A DNA stretch of 64,000 nucleotides from Alligator mississippiensis. Taxonomy: Eukaryota; Chordata; Crocodylia; Alligatoridae. The notes beneath the pieces were generated by a model that was not told the DNA's origin, made no database searches, and was given only the letters and a program-made list of their open reading frames with translations. Positions 1 to 12,812 of the stretch are shown one piece after another. The stretch's first letter is position 1. The number at the start of each line of letters is the position of its first letter. Made by a program: the position numbers and the translations under genes. Where the stretch lies: the NCBI RefSeq assembly GCF_030867095.1, contig NC_081829.1, positions 88,683,261 through 88,747,260 of the forward strand, read 5' to 3'.

Positions 1-171
1 CAGGCTTTTTGAACCTATGTCCCTAGCCCTTGAGAGTGTCTGCAAAGGCAACCATCAGTGCCAAGAATGACAGTGAATTATCTGAAATGGTCATCTATAC
101 ACAAGTAGTCACCAATCCATTTCAGATATACATTTTCAGTACCTAAATTCCCTGTTCTTGTTGAATTTAAG

Positions 172-405
172 CTCTGTTATCCCCCTTTTAGAGACAGGAA
201 CTGAAGAGAAGAGGGAGAAATGGTCATTCATGAAGGTTAAGTGCCCAAAGAGAAGTGAAGTCCATGAGAGTGAGGTACTGAGGCATTTTTAAAAATCCTA
301 GTAGGTACCCATATACCTTTAAAAATTAAGCCCTAAGTAACTTGCCCAAGGTTATAGAAGAAATCTATGGGACTTGAACCTGGATTTCCCAAGTCCCATG
401 TTGAC
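172..405 (+). repeat. MIR-like CORE-SINE fragment (old)
   Basis: The segment begins with a GTTATCCCCCTTTTAGA-type stretch followed by an AACTGAAGAG-like piece. It resumes near 335 with AAGTAACTTGCCCAAGGTTA, then a GGGACTTGAACCTGGATTTC stretch. The order and wording match the conserved core and 3' part of MIR/CORE-SINEs as remembered. About 90 bases between the two blocks (roughly 245-334) do not match and may be an insertion or decayed sequence. The element is old and inactive. Confidence 0.55.
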
Positions 406-2501
406 ATTTAAACCAGTCAAACTTCCTTTAGACACGGACAATAGATGAAGTATCAGGTGGCTAAGATCTACAGTTATCACAGTCCTTTGATCACCTGTGA
501 CCCCATAATCATATTCCTGACCCACCCAATCTTCCCATTCTGTTTCCAGGGGGACTTACTCTATGTCACACAGGTGGCCATGACTGGAAAAATCTTTTCT
601 TCTACACTCTACCTTCCAAACAAGGTGTGTGTGTGTTTTATTTTGGAGGCATGTTGCGTGCAAGGAAATACAGTAGTTAAGAAGCTCTCGGAGCATGCCA
701 GTATCTTCAATAATAGAGGTCCATAAAATAAACCATATTGATTTCAGAGGCCTGATGTCTGCTAAGGATGAAACTCCAGTAAAAATAAATGATTCAGTCA
801 TTTGGAAGAAGTCTAAAGACCGTTTTTAAAACAAACCTCAACACTTCCTCGATTATAAAAAAAGAACGTGTGGTGCCTATTTCTCAATAGCTCTCCAGAG
901 GAAAGAGCTGGGAGAAGAAAGCTGACTTTGGTAAAGAAATAAACCTCAGTAAGAAGTATCTTCAGGACTTATATCAGCTTTGGTTTTGATTGGTCTGAGC
1001 TGCAAGAGCCTTTTCATACTGTGGATGCTCTGTACATTTTTAACTCCAATGGTAAAAAAAAAAGCAAACTCAGGAAGGCCACAGTTGAAGGCTAGCCAGG
1101 CTGCTCTGTGGCCAAATTAGTGGAAGTGGGGACTGACTGAAGCACTGATGCGCCTAGTGAAGGTGGATAGTGAATGAGGGAGAGCTCTGTGCAAGTCCTT
1201 TCCCTTTGCTTCCCCTGCATGCATGTTACAATGTGTTGTTTGTACAAGTCTTTAATGACTAGATCACATGCTGTCAGGGCTGGGGACAGAGCTGGGATTG
1301 CATGGACAGCTTTTAACATTTTTGGCTTTCAATTTCTTAATTTAGCGACCAGAGTTGCCATGATGCAGTTTTTTTTTTTCATGGAACATTTTTCTAAATC
1401 ACATTTGCAGCTGTTTTAAAGTTTCATGCAGATGACACCTGAGCTTTATTTACGTTTGAAATAAGTCAGCTCATTAGCTGAATTCATTATCCATTATTAC
1501 TGTCATGTCATTCTCATAGAGAAAAAGGAATGACTGTACAAGCATTCAGTGGCTTAGCTGGTAGCATAGTGTGCTATTATGCTGCAAACCTGCATTCATG
1601 CTGTACGTCAGTATGCCAGGGCTGGCAGAGGCTAGAAGCATCAATGAGGTAATAGTCTTAATCTCTGAGGAGAGGATTATGTTGTGCAGTACTGAAAATA
1701 CCTCCTACTGTTAGTAGGATCATACTTCAGATGGAGCAATAAATTGTACAATGGGGACAGGTGCTGAAAAGAGGGTGCAAAAACCTCCAGCATTCCAAGA
1801 TAAATCCAGAAAAATAAAATGTTTTGTTCTCACTGGCTGCCTATCCTTGTTTTTCACGTTTTTAATTTGGCATAATGTGGCCATGGACACTACAGCACAC
1901 TTAATTTATTAAACCCATCAGATTTAGTGGCATCTTGCATTTCAAAATTGTTGTCATAAATGTTGCTTTTGCTGATTTGGAAGTGTTGGGTGCAGGCATG
2001 AGAGAGGATTCTGAATAGACCAGAGCCTCGAACTGGGGCCAGATTTTGAAAAATGCCCAACACGCATTTGCTGCCAAATAGTTCAGCCTCCTCTGGGCTG
2101 AGCCTTTTTGAAAATCTAGCCATGCATTTTAGTGCCTAAAACTGGCTGTTGAACTCTTTGGGGGGGGGGGGGAAACCAGTCTTAAATTAGTCTTTTTTTG
2201 CCTTGCAGGAACAGCAAAAACTAAAGATGAAATAAAAATGGTCATTACTTATTACATTTTATTTCTTTTTAACAGTTTTTATAAATGGGCAACTACTTTC
2301 ATGCAAACCTAATATCACCATCCATAGAGCAAATAGTTTTCTGAACAGTATTGCCCTAATCCTGTACCACTAGGCTCTGTTAATATCTCCCGCCATTAAA
2401 TTATTTCACTGGTTTCATTTCAAGTTAATTTGATGTTAATATTGGTGTCTGTCTGCATGGAGACTGCCTCGTGAGAAGAGTAGTTTCATGTCTATTGAAC
2501 C
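406..2501. other. Intergenic DNA without a recognised gene
   Basis: AT-rich, mostly single-copy sequence. It holds a T tract near 1369-1378 and a run of G at about 2160-2172. A box-A-like TGGCTTAGCTGGTAGCA lies at 1549-1565, with a weak box-B-like stretch about 45 bases later, perhaps the remains of a tRNA-derived SINE. The short open frames here (largest 93 codons) show no recognisable domain. Confidence 0.5.
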
Positions 2502-3415
2502 TCATAGATTCATAGATTATAAGGCCACAAGGGACCTTGGAAGATCATCGGGTCCAGCCCCCTGCACCAAGCAGGAAAGATAACTGTGGGTCGGGTGACC
2601 CCGGCAAGGTGACTGTCTAGTCTCCTCTTGAAGATTTCCAGGGTAGGCGATTGCACCTCCTCTGGAGGGAGCTTATTCCAGTATGGACACCCTGACTGTG
2701 AAGAAGTTTTTCCTAATGCTGAGCCTGAAATGATCTTCCAGGAGTTTGTGGCCATTACTCCTTGTTTTCCCCTCGGGTGCCCTGGTGAACAGTTGATCAC
2801 CAAGCCCTTGATTTACTCCCTTAGTGTGGTTATAAGTTGCTACCAGGCTCCCTCTCAGCCCTTTTCTCCTCAGACTGCAGAGTCCCAGATCCCTCAGCCT
2901 TTCCTCGTATGGCTTTCCTTGCCATGTAAGACTCTGATCATATGGGTGGTGTTTCTTTGGACTCTCTCAAGCTTGTCCACACCCTTGTTAAAGTGCGGTG
3001 CCCAGAAGTGGATGCAGTACCCCAGCTGTGGTCTCACCAGCACTGAGTAGAGCGGAAGAATCACCTCCTTGGCTTTGCTGGAGATGCATCGATTGATGCA
3101 TGCCAGAGTAGTATTTGCCGTACTAGCTACAGCATTGCACTGCCAGCTCATATTCATACTGTGGTCTGTTATTACCCCCAGGTCCCTTTCCTTCATGGTG
3201 CTGATCAGTTTGGTGCCACCAAGCCTGTAGATGTCTTGGGGGCTGCTTGTCCTGAGGTGAAGCACTGTACATTTCTCAACATTGAACTTCATCAGCTTCC
3301 GATCAGCCCAACTTGCTAACCTGTCTAGGTCCACCTGTATCTGTAGCCTATCTTCAAGTGTGACCACGTTTCCCCATAACTTGGTGTCATCTGCAGACTT
3401 GACCAGCGAGCTTCT
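2502..3415 (-). mobile_element. CR1 LINE, 5'-truncated 3' end
   Basis: On the minus strand the segment encodes the C-terminal part of a CR1 reverse transcriptase: an ADDTKLWGN block, then LDRLASWAD, KCTVLHLR, ERDLGVITDH, ILPLYSVLVRPQLGYC and KLERVQRN in the usual order. The first residue of the FADD active-site motif reads as Ser here. The left edge carries CATAGATTCATAGATT, which is the repeated CR1 3' tail in reverse. The coding match stops abruptly near 3415, so everything upstream of the palm motif is missing, which is ordinary 5' truncation. The frame is degraded, so it is older than the CR1 at 11.1-12.8 kb. Confidence 0.9.
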
Positions 3416-4497
3416 CCATTCTCTATTTCTTCCTGCATTTCCCCTTAAACACTGTGCAATCTTTCTCTCTTTCTCAGCTGCTGTGAAAACACAAATGTCA
3501 CAATGAAGTATTTCATCATTTCTCAGGATGTATTCACTCCAGAAAAAAATTAATGATTTCAATTTAAGGCTCTGTTTTGGGCCAAAAGTAGATGTCGAAA
3601 TCTTAGAATTTCCCAAAAGAGAGAAATCCTCCCCCTCCCCCCCGCCCCCCCACGTCTTTTTTTCCTTTGATCAGCTCAAACTCCCATTAAATATTGAGAA
3701 ATAGGGAGAGACCTATCTTATGCAAATAAAAAAAAATGTATTTTGGCTAAGGGTTGAATTCACAGAGTTTAAACAGTTGCATAGTCGGATGCAGAAAGAG
3801 GATTCTCCTGACTAGTGCTAGTGCAAACAGTGACTATCTCCAGTGAAATTAGTGTTCTCACACAGGTGTAAATGGCAAGAGAACAGTCAGGCTCACTAAG
3901 TAGATCCGATTAATTTAAATATGACAAATATCTGTGAAAAATAACAGGGAAAAAAACAAACCTTGATCCATTGGTTGTATGTGGATGTAACTCCACAGAT
4001 GGCAATGAATATTGTGTTTGCTTGCAGGAGAGTTGGTTCATTTCAAGCTGATCTCGGTCTCTTTTACGTATACGATCCTCCTTTTTGTAAAGAAAATGTC
4101 TCTTTGCTTTTGTGTTCTTTTTACTTGCCCACAGAAATACCTAGCTTTGCTTGGTGTAAAGTAAAATTGTTTGCATGGTGTTTGAGAAGGGTAGAATAAA
4201 TCCCATACTTACCAGGTTAAGGTTCTGGAAAGCTGACAATTTCTTGGATGATATTTTAAGCCTGAAAATCAGAGTAAAATTATAGTTATTTGGATGAAAT
4301 AACAATTTGGATATACATTGCACAGCTTAGATATGAAGATGACAGACACAAATGACAATGTACATGACTGTAAACACCTACGTGGAAAGTCAAGCACGTT
4401 CAAGGGCTTGCATCATAGAAGTGACAAGCACTCCACACCTCTTAGGATCTGACTCAAAAGCAAACAGGATAATTAACAGAGTTTGAGCAAGGGTGGG
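3416..4497. other. Intergenic DNA without a recognised gene
   Basis: A C-rich stretch at about 3628-3656 (with a short pyrimidine-rich continuation) is the only low-complexity feature. The rest is AT-rich unique sequence. Short frames at 3963-4199 and elsewhere show no domain or compositional sign of coding. Confidence 0.5.
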
Positions 4498-5308
4498 TAA
4501 AATACAGCCCACAGCTGGATCCTGCCCACCAAGGGGTTTTATCGTGGGCCATTGTGACTCATGTAGTGGGGTGGAGGCAGCATGGCAGCTGGACTCGGCT
4601 CCTCAGCAGTCCCCATGGTGGCAGCTCTGACCAGCTACCACTGCCAGTCCACCCTGCGTCCACCACCAGGTGTGCCAGATGGAGCAGATGGCCGGGCATG
4701 CATGGTCTCCATGGAGGCTGGCCTGGGTCCTGTGCAGGCAGGATGCGCTCAGCTGGGTGTATGGGATGAGGTTGTGGGCAGGTGGGATGCACTCAGATGG
4801 GTGTGTGGGATGGGGTTGTGGGTAGGTGGGGAGTGGTGTTTGGGAGCGGGTGAGGGTGGAGCTGGCATGGTGGGCTGGTGACAGTGCAGGGCCAGGGCCC
4901 AGGGCAGAGCTATAATCCACTCCCCACACATCCCTTCCCACAGAACCAGTACCCATTGCAGGGACATGCAGGCAGTGGATCATGACCCTGCCCCAGGCCC
5001 TGGCCCTGCACTGTCACTACCCTGCAATCTTAACCCTAGCCCCAACCCTGCCCACACATCCTACCCCTGGATGCAACTTCCTGCCTGCCCATGGCCCCAT
5101 CCCATCTGCCCCGTGAAGCGTACACTGCCCAGAGAGGTCCCATGCCAATTCATTCACCCTCCTGCTCCATCCAGTACCCCCAGTGGTGGGTGCAGGACAG
5201 ATGGCCCAAGACCAGATAGGACTAACTGCATCCCCCCGCCTCCGAGCCTGCAGCAGTTCCCATAAGCTGCTTAAGTGGACCCCCAATCCAAATAATTACC
5301 CACCCTTG
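4498..5308. mobile_element. Non-autonomous hAT element
   Basis: Terminal inverted repeats are CAAGGGTGGGTAAAATACAG at the left and, read in reverse from the right end, CAAGGGTGGGTAATTATTTG. This resembles the common CAGGGGTGGGCAAA class of hAT ends. The flanking 8-mers (4490-4497 and 5309-5316) agree at 5 of 8 positions (AGTTTGAG and GCTTAGAG), so the target duplication is weak. The interior is GC-rich, carries an imperfect direct duplication of about 45 bases near 4737-4830, and has no transposase. Several open frames on both strands are by-products of this composition. Confidence 0.75.
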
Positions 5309-7975
5309 GCTTAGAGTACAGCAAACATATATTCAGTGGCAAAGTGATCTGCAAACAGTGAGACCAATTCTGGAATCCTGAGTAAATGAACTTCTTCAGT
5401 GGATGACTTTCTTGGACTGCAGCATCTTGTCCAAAACTTTCACATTTTCACCTGACTCTCATTTAAGGCACTGCAAAGGGACCTTAACTACATGCAAAGT
5501 ATATAATTTCAAGCTGCTGTAGTATAAATTAGAATCAGATTTGTAAAGATATATGCAGAAATTTTAATCTCTTTCATTACCATATGGCCAGATGCAAGTG
5601 GGTGCATCCAATGAAGCAGTACAGCTGCCTTAGTGCACAAATTACAAACCATTTCACAAACTTTCTAACAACCTTGCATGGACATTTCAACCATTTTGCT
5701 GGTTTTTAATAATCTTTGGAAGGATTTTTTTTTATCTTTCTGCCATTCTTATTTAAGATATAGTGTGACTTAAAGCTCCAAACCAGCAACTAAATGTCAA
5801 AAGATGAAAAAGTATTTTCCATCAAGCTCTGCTTTTCATAAAAATATATCAGTTTAATAACTCAGTTTAAGGCAAAACAGAATGGTCATGCTAAAACACT
5901 GCCAAATTTATAAACTTTGACAGTCCCACATACTGAGATGAACAGTTACATTTATTTAATAGGAAATAAAATACATTTTCTCCCTGCATTCATTGAAATA
6001 AAAAGACACACACATCTGTCCCAAATTTCTTTGAAGGAACAGAATGACTTTTAGTTACTGGGAAATGCTGGGTCAGTGTTTTATGCTGGCTTACCTCAGA
6101 TAAATTTACAGTTTCACTATAACAGTATCAAAATCCAACATCTAATCAGTTCAAGTAGAATAGGATCAAACATTTTTGTTTGCATTAACCCTTTGATACC
6201 GTGAATCAGTATCACTAGATGAAAGGCACGGATATAAAAGATGTTAAAGCTTATGGTATGAAGCAAACTCTTGTTCTTATAATAGCAAAGGGTTAAAAAT
6301 GCATCGGGTCAATTGCTTCCCCTACCTTTCTATAGAAATGTATAAGACCAATGTATTGTAGAACGATTAGGCTGCTATAGCAGTTATACATTTAAGGGCT
6401 TTTTGAAATACTTAACATTGACAAGCCCCCACATCCCAAGGGCCCAACCACTGTCCAAAGCTCTAAAGGGCAATCTGTAGTATGATAAAAATGTCACAGC
6501 TGTGTTTCCAGTACTGTATGTTTTTTCAGTAAGAACTACTACCAGTTTAAAATGGATTTCATAAGGGTCCTCATTTCCCATTGCCTTCCTTACTGAACAG
6601 GTTTTTTCACTACTTGACCCGATGGAAAAATAGAAGCTAGAAAAAAGGTTTATACCCATTTTGAGTTGGAATTGTTTAAGGAAATTTCATAAACCTAAGA
6701 GCTACTGTACTCTAGATAAGGTTTGCCAGTCTAGCCATACCTGCATAATTGTCTACAAATATGCACTATATAGAGTGACCACTGATGCATATGAAGTTTT
6801 CAGGCTTGTACCCATACTCTATTTGAGATTTTTCACTTTATGGTTACAATACAGTATTACTTTGAAAGCTATTTTCTATAAATGAGAGTTGGATCCAAAC
6901 CAAAATCTTGACTTTGAACATCCAACTCAATACGCTATGATTCTAATTAATCTTTAGCCGTAACAGGTTATGTCCTAACAGCCTTTGATGATCAGGCCGT
7001 ACTTAATTCAGATCTGATGGTCACATTTCACTAAAGTGGTCATGCCCACAGCCATGCTAGCCAAAGCAGCATGCCAGTTCCTAATACTGAATAGGAGTGA
7101 TACTCGAAAATCCATGTGTCCCACCTCAGCCCCCTCCTCCCACTGCCCTTATACCCACCTCCCTGTTCATTTTGCCAGAGCCATCTTGTTCAGTAAGCTG
7201 CAGCACCAATGAACTAAGCTCACAACACGCACTGTTATCAGGGCTCCATTCCATGACCTGAATCTGCTTGCTGCAAGATGAAGGCAATGAGGGCTGCTCC
7301 CAACATCAGTGATGGGATTGGGATACAAAAAAGGCAACATTTGCTACTCAGCTCAAGTTAGATGTGGATTAACGTGTTATTGATGTTATTGTGAAGATGG
7401 ACTGTTGGTGGTGGGGACAATTAGATTAGCTGGAGTAAAGATTTCATTTTAATAGCATTCATTCCCAAAAGGGATGCCACTGGATTCAATTAGAACAAGG
7501 CCCCCACATTAGACAGAGAAGATTAAACTCAGAGAAGTGTTGTATTGATGACATCTCTTTCACTATAATAAACATGCATGTGTTCCTCTGTTTGCTATTC
7601 TCAGTTGACCATCATACCCTTTGCCTATGTACCGAGAATATTCTTGGTTCTTTCCTTCCACAGTCAGTTCATCTTCTGTGCCAACGTTAGACCTTTAGAA
7701 ATGAATGCCTCCTTTTACTTGATCATATTTGTTGGCCTTGGCAATACATACCAAAGACAGAGTTCCTGAAAAGCAGAGGGAAGTCTAACTGGTGCTATTG
7801 GCTGCCAACAAGATACGTTGTGCTGCAACAGCTTAATAGGAAACCGATTAGGTGTTTAAAAAAAAAGGGAACTATTGTCCACAAGCTCATTTTAAGTGAG
7901 AAGCCTATGCTAGCAAGACCAGCAGGAGGAAAAACAGTTTGATTCCTTGCACTCAGTGCAAAGAATGGTGAGCAC
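5309..7975. other. Intergenic AT-rich unique DNA
   Basis: No repeat family or gene is recognised here. The stretch is low in GC with several short open frames of 60-91 codons lacking any domain. Confidence 0.5.
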
Positions 7976-8811
7976 TAGGGCTGTGTGAAGCTTCAGTCCC
8001 TGATTCGATTCAGCAGAGATTCAGCCTGATTCGGCAGCTGAATCTCTGAATCTGAATCAAATCAGGAGACCCCTTAATCTCTCCAAATCAAATCGGATCT
8101 CTCTGAATTGATTTGGAGAAATTCGGAAAGATTTGGAGATTCGGACATAGACACAGCTTTAAATGTTTTTTCTACATACCTCTAGGTAGCAGGCGGCTCG
8201 TGAATGTTGAGATGGTGGGGTGGATGGAGCATCCCACAGGAGTGAGGAGTCCCCAGTGCACTCGGCAGTAGACCCGGAGGTGGACCAGAAGCACTTCCAG
8301 TCCACTTACGGGTCTGCCAGGGAGCATGCTGGCCGCCCCCCTCCCACCCCATGTCCTCTCAGCTCAGCAACTGGTGCCTCTTGGGTGTGGGGAAAACCCG
8401 GGGTTCCCTCGCGGATGATTGCTGAGCCAGGGGAGGGGACACGGCGGGGGGGGGGGGGGGGCCCGGCACACCTGGAAGTGGATTGGAAGTATTTCCAGTC
8501 CACTTCCGGGTTTGCCACTGAGCATGTGGGGGGCCTCCTCACACTCCTGTGGGATGCTCCATCCATCCCAGCATTGCAGTGTTCATGAGCCATGCTTGGT
8601 ACCTCGAGGTATGTAGAAAAAATATTTAAAGCTGTGTCTATGGCTGAATTGCTGATTCGCTGGATCGCTGATTCTCTGAATCAGCATCAAATCTTCAGAT
8701 TCGGCCGAATCGAATCAGGGACAGCGATCCGAATCAATTAATTGAATCACTGTCCCCAATTCAGGCGAAATCCATATCTGAATTTAATACAGCCCGTCTC
8801 GCACACCCCTA
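7976..8811. mobile_element. Large palindromic hAT-like MITE
   Basis: The ends are TAGGGCTGTG at the left and CACACCCCTA at the right, a hAT-type inverted terminus. Flanking 8-mers GTGAGCAC (7968-7975) and GTAAGCAG (8812-8819) agree at 6 of 8 positions. The two arms are inverted repeats over roughly 300 bases: for instance a CAGCTTTAAAT block near 8155 is mirrored by ATTTAAAGCTG near 8624, and a GGATGGAGCATCCCAC block near 8223 is mirrored near 8550. Each arm also contains a smaller palindrome built around CTTCCAGTCCACTT. A long run of G (about 8444-8461) lies near the centre. Open frames inside are incidental. Confidence 0.8.
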
Positions 8812-11120
8812 GTAAGCAGCCAGGGAGAACTGCCTAAAATCAAGGTCATCTGTGCCTTTTCATGTAGGACAAAGACAATGCATGTGGCAGACGTATGTCT
8901 TCTCAGAGGAGCACTTTTTGTTTGGAGCTATAGTAAAAGATCAGCATATAAACACACATCTTCTCTGAGACAGAAATCTGTGTCTGGCCACTTCAGCCTC
9001 ATTAGTCTTAGTGGGGTTGCTCAAGTGCATTTGAGAGGAGGTTTGGGCTTTATAGCTCCAAGTTAAAGTCAGCCTATCAACACAAATTGTATGGATTTCT
9101 TCATTATGGACCTGATTTTCCTACATGACCACAATGGCTAAGTCAGTGCAAGACATCTATTCACTGCAGTTGGAATTTTTAGTGCAGATCATGTTTGATA
9201 TGCAGCCTGGATGAGGCCATCTTAAAAATGACTTGGCAAAACCTTGTCATATTTGTGTGTACTTTTTATTTGAGTGACATTTTTGCCTCCATATTCTCCA
9301 AAAACCATGCCTGTTTCAATCAGTGTTTCATGCCACTTTCCATTCACAGTGTAGGTGAGTCAGCCCGACTTCTTGGATCAGACTAGGCAACGGAGGATAA
9401 CCAAAACCAAGTGTGTGTGTACACTAAAGAGGCAATAAGGCAACTCTTGGATCTCACGTGGAATTCACGATTGCAAGAGCCATTCAGGGAAATCCCATTA
9501 GAGGAGTCCAAAGCAGTCCAGCTTTGGTCTGGACAGAGCCCTTAGTTACCCACGTGCTGCTTGTAAATATGTAAACACATAACTTATCTGCAGACATTTG
9601 CGTCAAGCAGTGTGAAGAGTAATCACAGCTTTTAAGCCAACTCTGGATTCACAAGTTGACACGCTGAAATTGTTATAGAGATCAAATTAACTTGCACTGC
9701 CAGGAAGGGAAACAAAAAGACCAGAACAGGGTTTTCCATAAGTGTATGCACTTTCCAGGAACTCATGGGGATATGTTTTAATGCATTAATTCATTTAGGT
9801 ACCTGCTCTTTAGTAATTGAAAAATAACTCCATGATTTAGATTTTTTTTCTGTCTTATAACAATAAAGAAAATGTAATAATTGTTGGTCTTTGAAAAATC
9901 AGCTGTAAAAGATGCTATAGTTCTTTGCACTTTATGATTTGAGGGAATGGTAATAATAAGGAATTATATAGCCCTAAAGAGATTAATATTTAGAAGGAAA
10001 TCACTTAAAAGCAAGGCCACATTAGAGAGGCAAGGATTTCTTAGGGTGATATCTTTTATTGGACCAACTATGCAGTTGGGATAAAGTTAAAAAAGCTTTT
10101 GAATGCAAGACAGCCTTCATAATGTCTCAACATTTTGTAGTTTCCAGCACTGTGCTAGTCATCTGGAAATCCAAAGGCCCATTGCTTTACAGTTTGGTTT
10201 GGTTTTTTGGTTTTGTTTTTTTAAGTCAGGTGTAACTCCCGTTTTTTCTGGGCACTGCAAATATGGTTTACTTTTAAGGACTTGAGCTAGAGTCTAAGTA
10301 CACTTTAGCACGCTTCTACCATAGCACCCACAGTGCTTCACAATAAAACATGCAGTATGAAAAGCATCAGGAATCATACAATTAAAAGTTCAAAGCTTGA
10401 GTCATACAATGGAAGTGGAATATGCTGATTTTATTTTTTTTTACATGAAGTTATTTGTTTGAACGAGGCCCAGGTTGATAGAACTCACAAGTCACCGATC
10501 GCTTTGCGACTATTTTTCACTTGTGTGTAATGTGCTGACCACCTCAGTGAGTTTCCCAGTGCGCAGGGCTCTCATCCCAAAGAAACATGTTAAAACTCTG
10601 CTTCCTACAACAGCTGGATGAGCGTGAAAATTAAAATGCTCAGTGTGGAAAGCAAAATACTCATACATACCTGGTTGTAACTAGGTACCCTGTAGTATCT
10701 GCTGATCTCCTCACACTTCATAGCACCCTAGGCTCTGACAAAGAAGCCCCTTGGACAACGGAAAAATAACTTGGATTTGCACTGAACTGTAGACTGGTGT
10801 AGGCTGTCAGTGTAAGTAATAAATAGTGTTCTGAACAGCCTCTGGGTATAGTGCTTAATCCTTCCTGGGCTGGGTAGACAGGCTAGCAACCTGTAGATTT
10901 ATCTAATGTAGCTATAGTAAATTTAGCTAATTTTCTTAATTTCAGACAAATGCTCCTGAACTTTTCTAATGGAATTAATTAAGAATCTGCAGAATAAACA
11001 CCTGGAAAAGACTTACCCAATCAGTTTAGATTCTGTAACAAATATTTTTTTTTATATTCACATGCGAAGGGAAAACATTGGCAATGTAAGTTGTACTATT
11101 TAGGCTAATCTTTCACAATA
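8812..11120. other. Intergenic DNA with one SINE-like fragment
   Basis: Mostly unique AT-rich DNA with no gene recognised. The part at about 10022-10110 is listed separately. A T-rich stretch lies near 10198-10225 and a T run near 10432-10441. Confidence 0.45.
10022..10110 (+). repeat. Interspersed repeat fragment with TTTTATTGGACCAACT signature
   Basis: The string GATATCTTTTATTGGACCAA followed by CTATGCAGTTGGGATAAAG and a later AAAGCTTTTGAATGCAAGAC matches, from memory, a repeat common in turtle and crocodile genomes. In that repeat a GTAGCCGTGTTGGTCTAAG block precedes the GGACCAACT block. The upstream block of the same family occurs separately at 51852-51878 and 53308-53334 in this window. 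The family name is not certain. Confidence 0.5.
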
Positions 11121-12812
11121 TTTCATAGATTTCATAGACATTAGGGCTGGAAGAGACCTCGGAAGATCATCGAGTCCAGCCCCCCGCCCAAAGGGCAGGA
11201 AGTCAGCTGGGGTCATAGGATCCCAGCAAGATAAGCATCCAGTTTCATCTTGAAGGTGTTCAATGAAGGCGCTTGAACCACCTCCGGTGGCAGGCTGTTC
11301 CAGACCTTGGGGGCTCGGACAGTAAAGAAATTCTTCCTTATGTCCAGCCTGAAACAATCTTGTAGTAGTTTGTGACCATTCGACCTCGTCATCCCTTGGG
11401 GCGCTCTGGTGAACAAACGTTCCCCCAGATACTGGTGGTCACCCCTGATAAACTTGTAGGTGGCCATCAGATCACCCCTGAGCCTGCGCTTTTCCAGGCT
11501 AAAGAGCCCCAGGGCTCTCAGCCTGTCATCGTAGGGTCTGCTTCCCTGACCTCTGATCATGCGCGTGGCTCTTCTCTGGACTCTCTCAAGCTTCTCCACA
11601 TCCTTTTTGAATTGTGGAGCCCAAAACTGGACGCAGTACTCCAGCTGCGGCCTCACTAAGGCTGAGTACAGGGGGAGAATGACGTCCCGGGATTTGCTTG
11701 AGAAGCATCTATGGATGCAAGCCAGCGTTTTGGTTGCTTTACTAGCCGCAGCATCGCATTGCAGGCTCATGTTCATCTTGTGGTCAATGATGACCCCCAA
11801 GTCTCTTTCTTCCATAGTGCTAGCCAACATAGCACTGCCGAGCCTATAAGGATGCTGCGGGTTTTTCTTCCGAAGGTGGAGAACCTTGCATTTATCGGCG
11901 TTGAACACCATCAGATTCTCGTCCGCCCACTTGCTGAGCCTGTCCAGGTCAGCCTGGATCATCCGCCTGTCTTCTGGTGTGGATGCTTTGCCCCAAAGTT
12001 TGGTGTCATCGGCGAACGTGGCCAGTCCGCTTCTGACTCCAGTGTCCACATCATTAATGAAGATGTTGAACAGTATGGGTCCAAGGACAGAGCCCTGAGG
12101 GACCCCACTGGTCACAGGACACCACGATGAGTGACTTCCAACAATTACTACCCTCTGGGTCCGACCCCGGAGCCAATTTTCCAGCCAGTGGATCGTGGAG
12201 GACCCAAGGCGACAATTGGCCAGTTTCTCCAAGAGACGATCATGGGACACCAGATCGAAGGCTTTTTTGAAGTCAAGATATATGACATCAATCTCATCTC
12301 CCTTGTCCAGGTGATAGGTCACCTGGTCGTAGAAGGAAATGAGATTGGTCAAGCAAGACCTACCCGCAACAAACCCATGCTGGCTATCCCTTAAGATGTT
12401 GGCATCGGCCAGTCCATTAAGGATGGCCTCCTTAATAAACTTTTCTAAGATCTTCCCTGGGATAGAAGTCAGGCTAATGGGCCTATAGTTAGCCGGATCC
12501 ACTTTCCTCCCTTTCTTGAAGATAGGCACCACGTTGGCCTTCTTCCAGTCTTCGGGCACTACACCAGAGCGCCAAGAGTTTTCAAAGATCCGCGCTAGAG
12601 GCTGGGCTATGATGCTCGCCAGCTCCTTGAGTACCCTGGGGTGTAGATTGTCAGGGCCGCCTGACTTGAAGGTATCCAGCTTCTCAAGATGTTCCTTCAC
12701 GAAGTCAGCATTAATGGAGGGCAGGGGATCACCCTCACCCGGACTTCCCGGCCCTGTAGCGGGCATGGGCGTCCCATGGGGCTGATGAAAGACTGATGCA
12801 AAGTACCTATTT
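11121..12812 (-). mobile_element. CR1 LINE, 5'-truncated, RT frame open
   Basis: A minus-strand CR1 copy keeps the whole reverse-transcriptase region and 3' UTR but lacks ORF1 and the endonuclease. Its 3' end at the left carries two tail units (TTTCATAGA twice when read on the plus strand). The coding match to CR1 begins at a YFASVF block near 12805 and sequence to its right is unrelated, so the insertion is truncated there. No clear target duplication was seen. Confidence 0.92.

Noticed and set aside
1549-1615. tRNA gene suggested by a box-A-like word
   Set aside because: The box B and acceptor stem are not convincing; at most a decayed tRNA-derived SINE.
2628-3050. 140-codon plus-strand frame
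   Set aside because: It is antisense to the CR1 reverse-transcriptase fragment.
8220-8588. 122-codon frame
   Set aside because: It is inside the palindromic hAT-like element, running through inverted arms.
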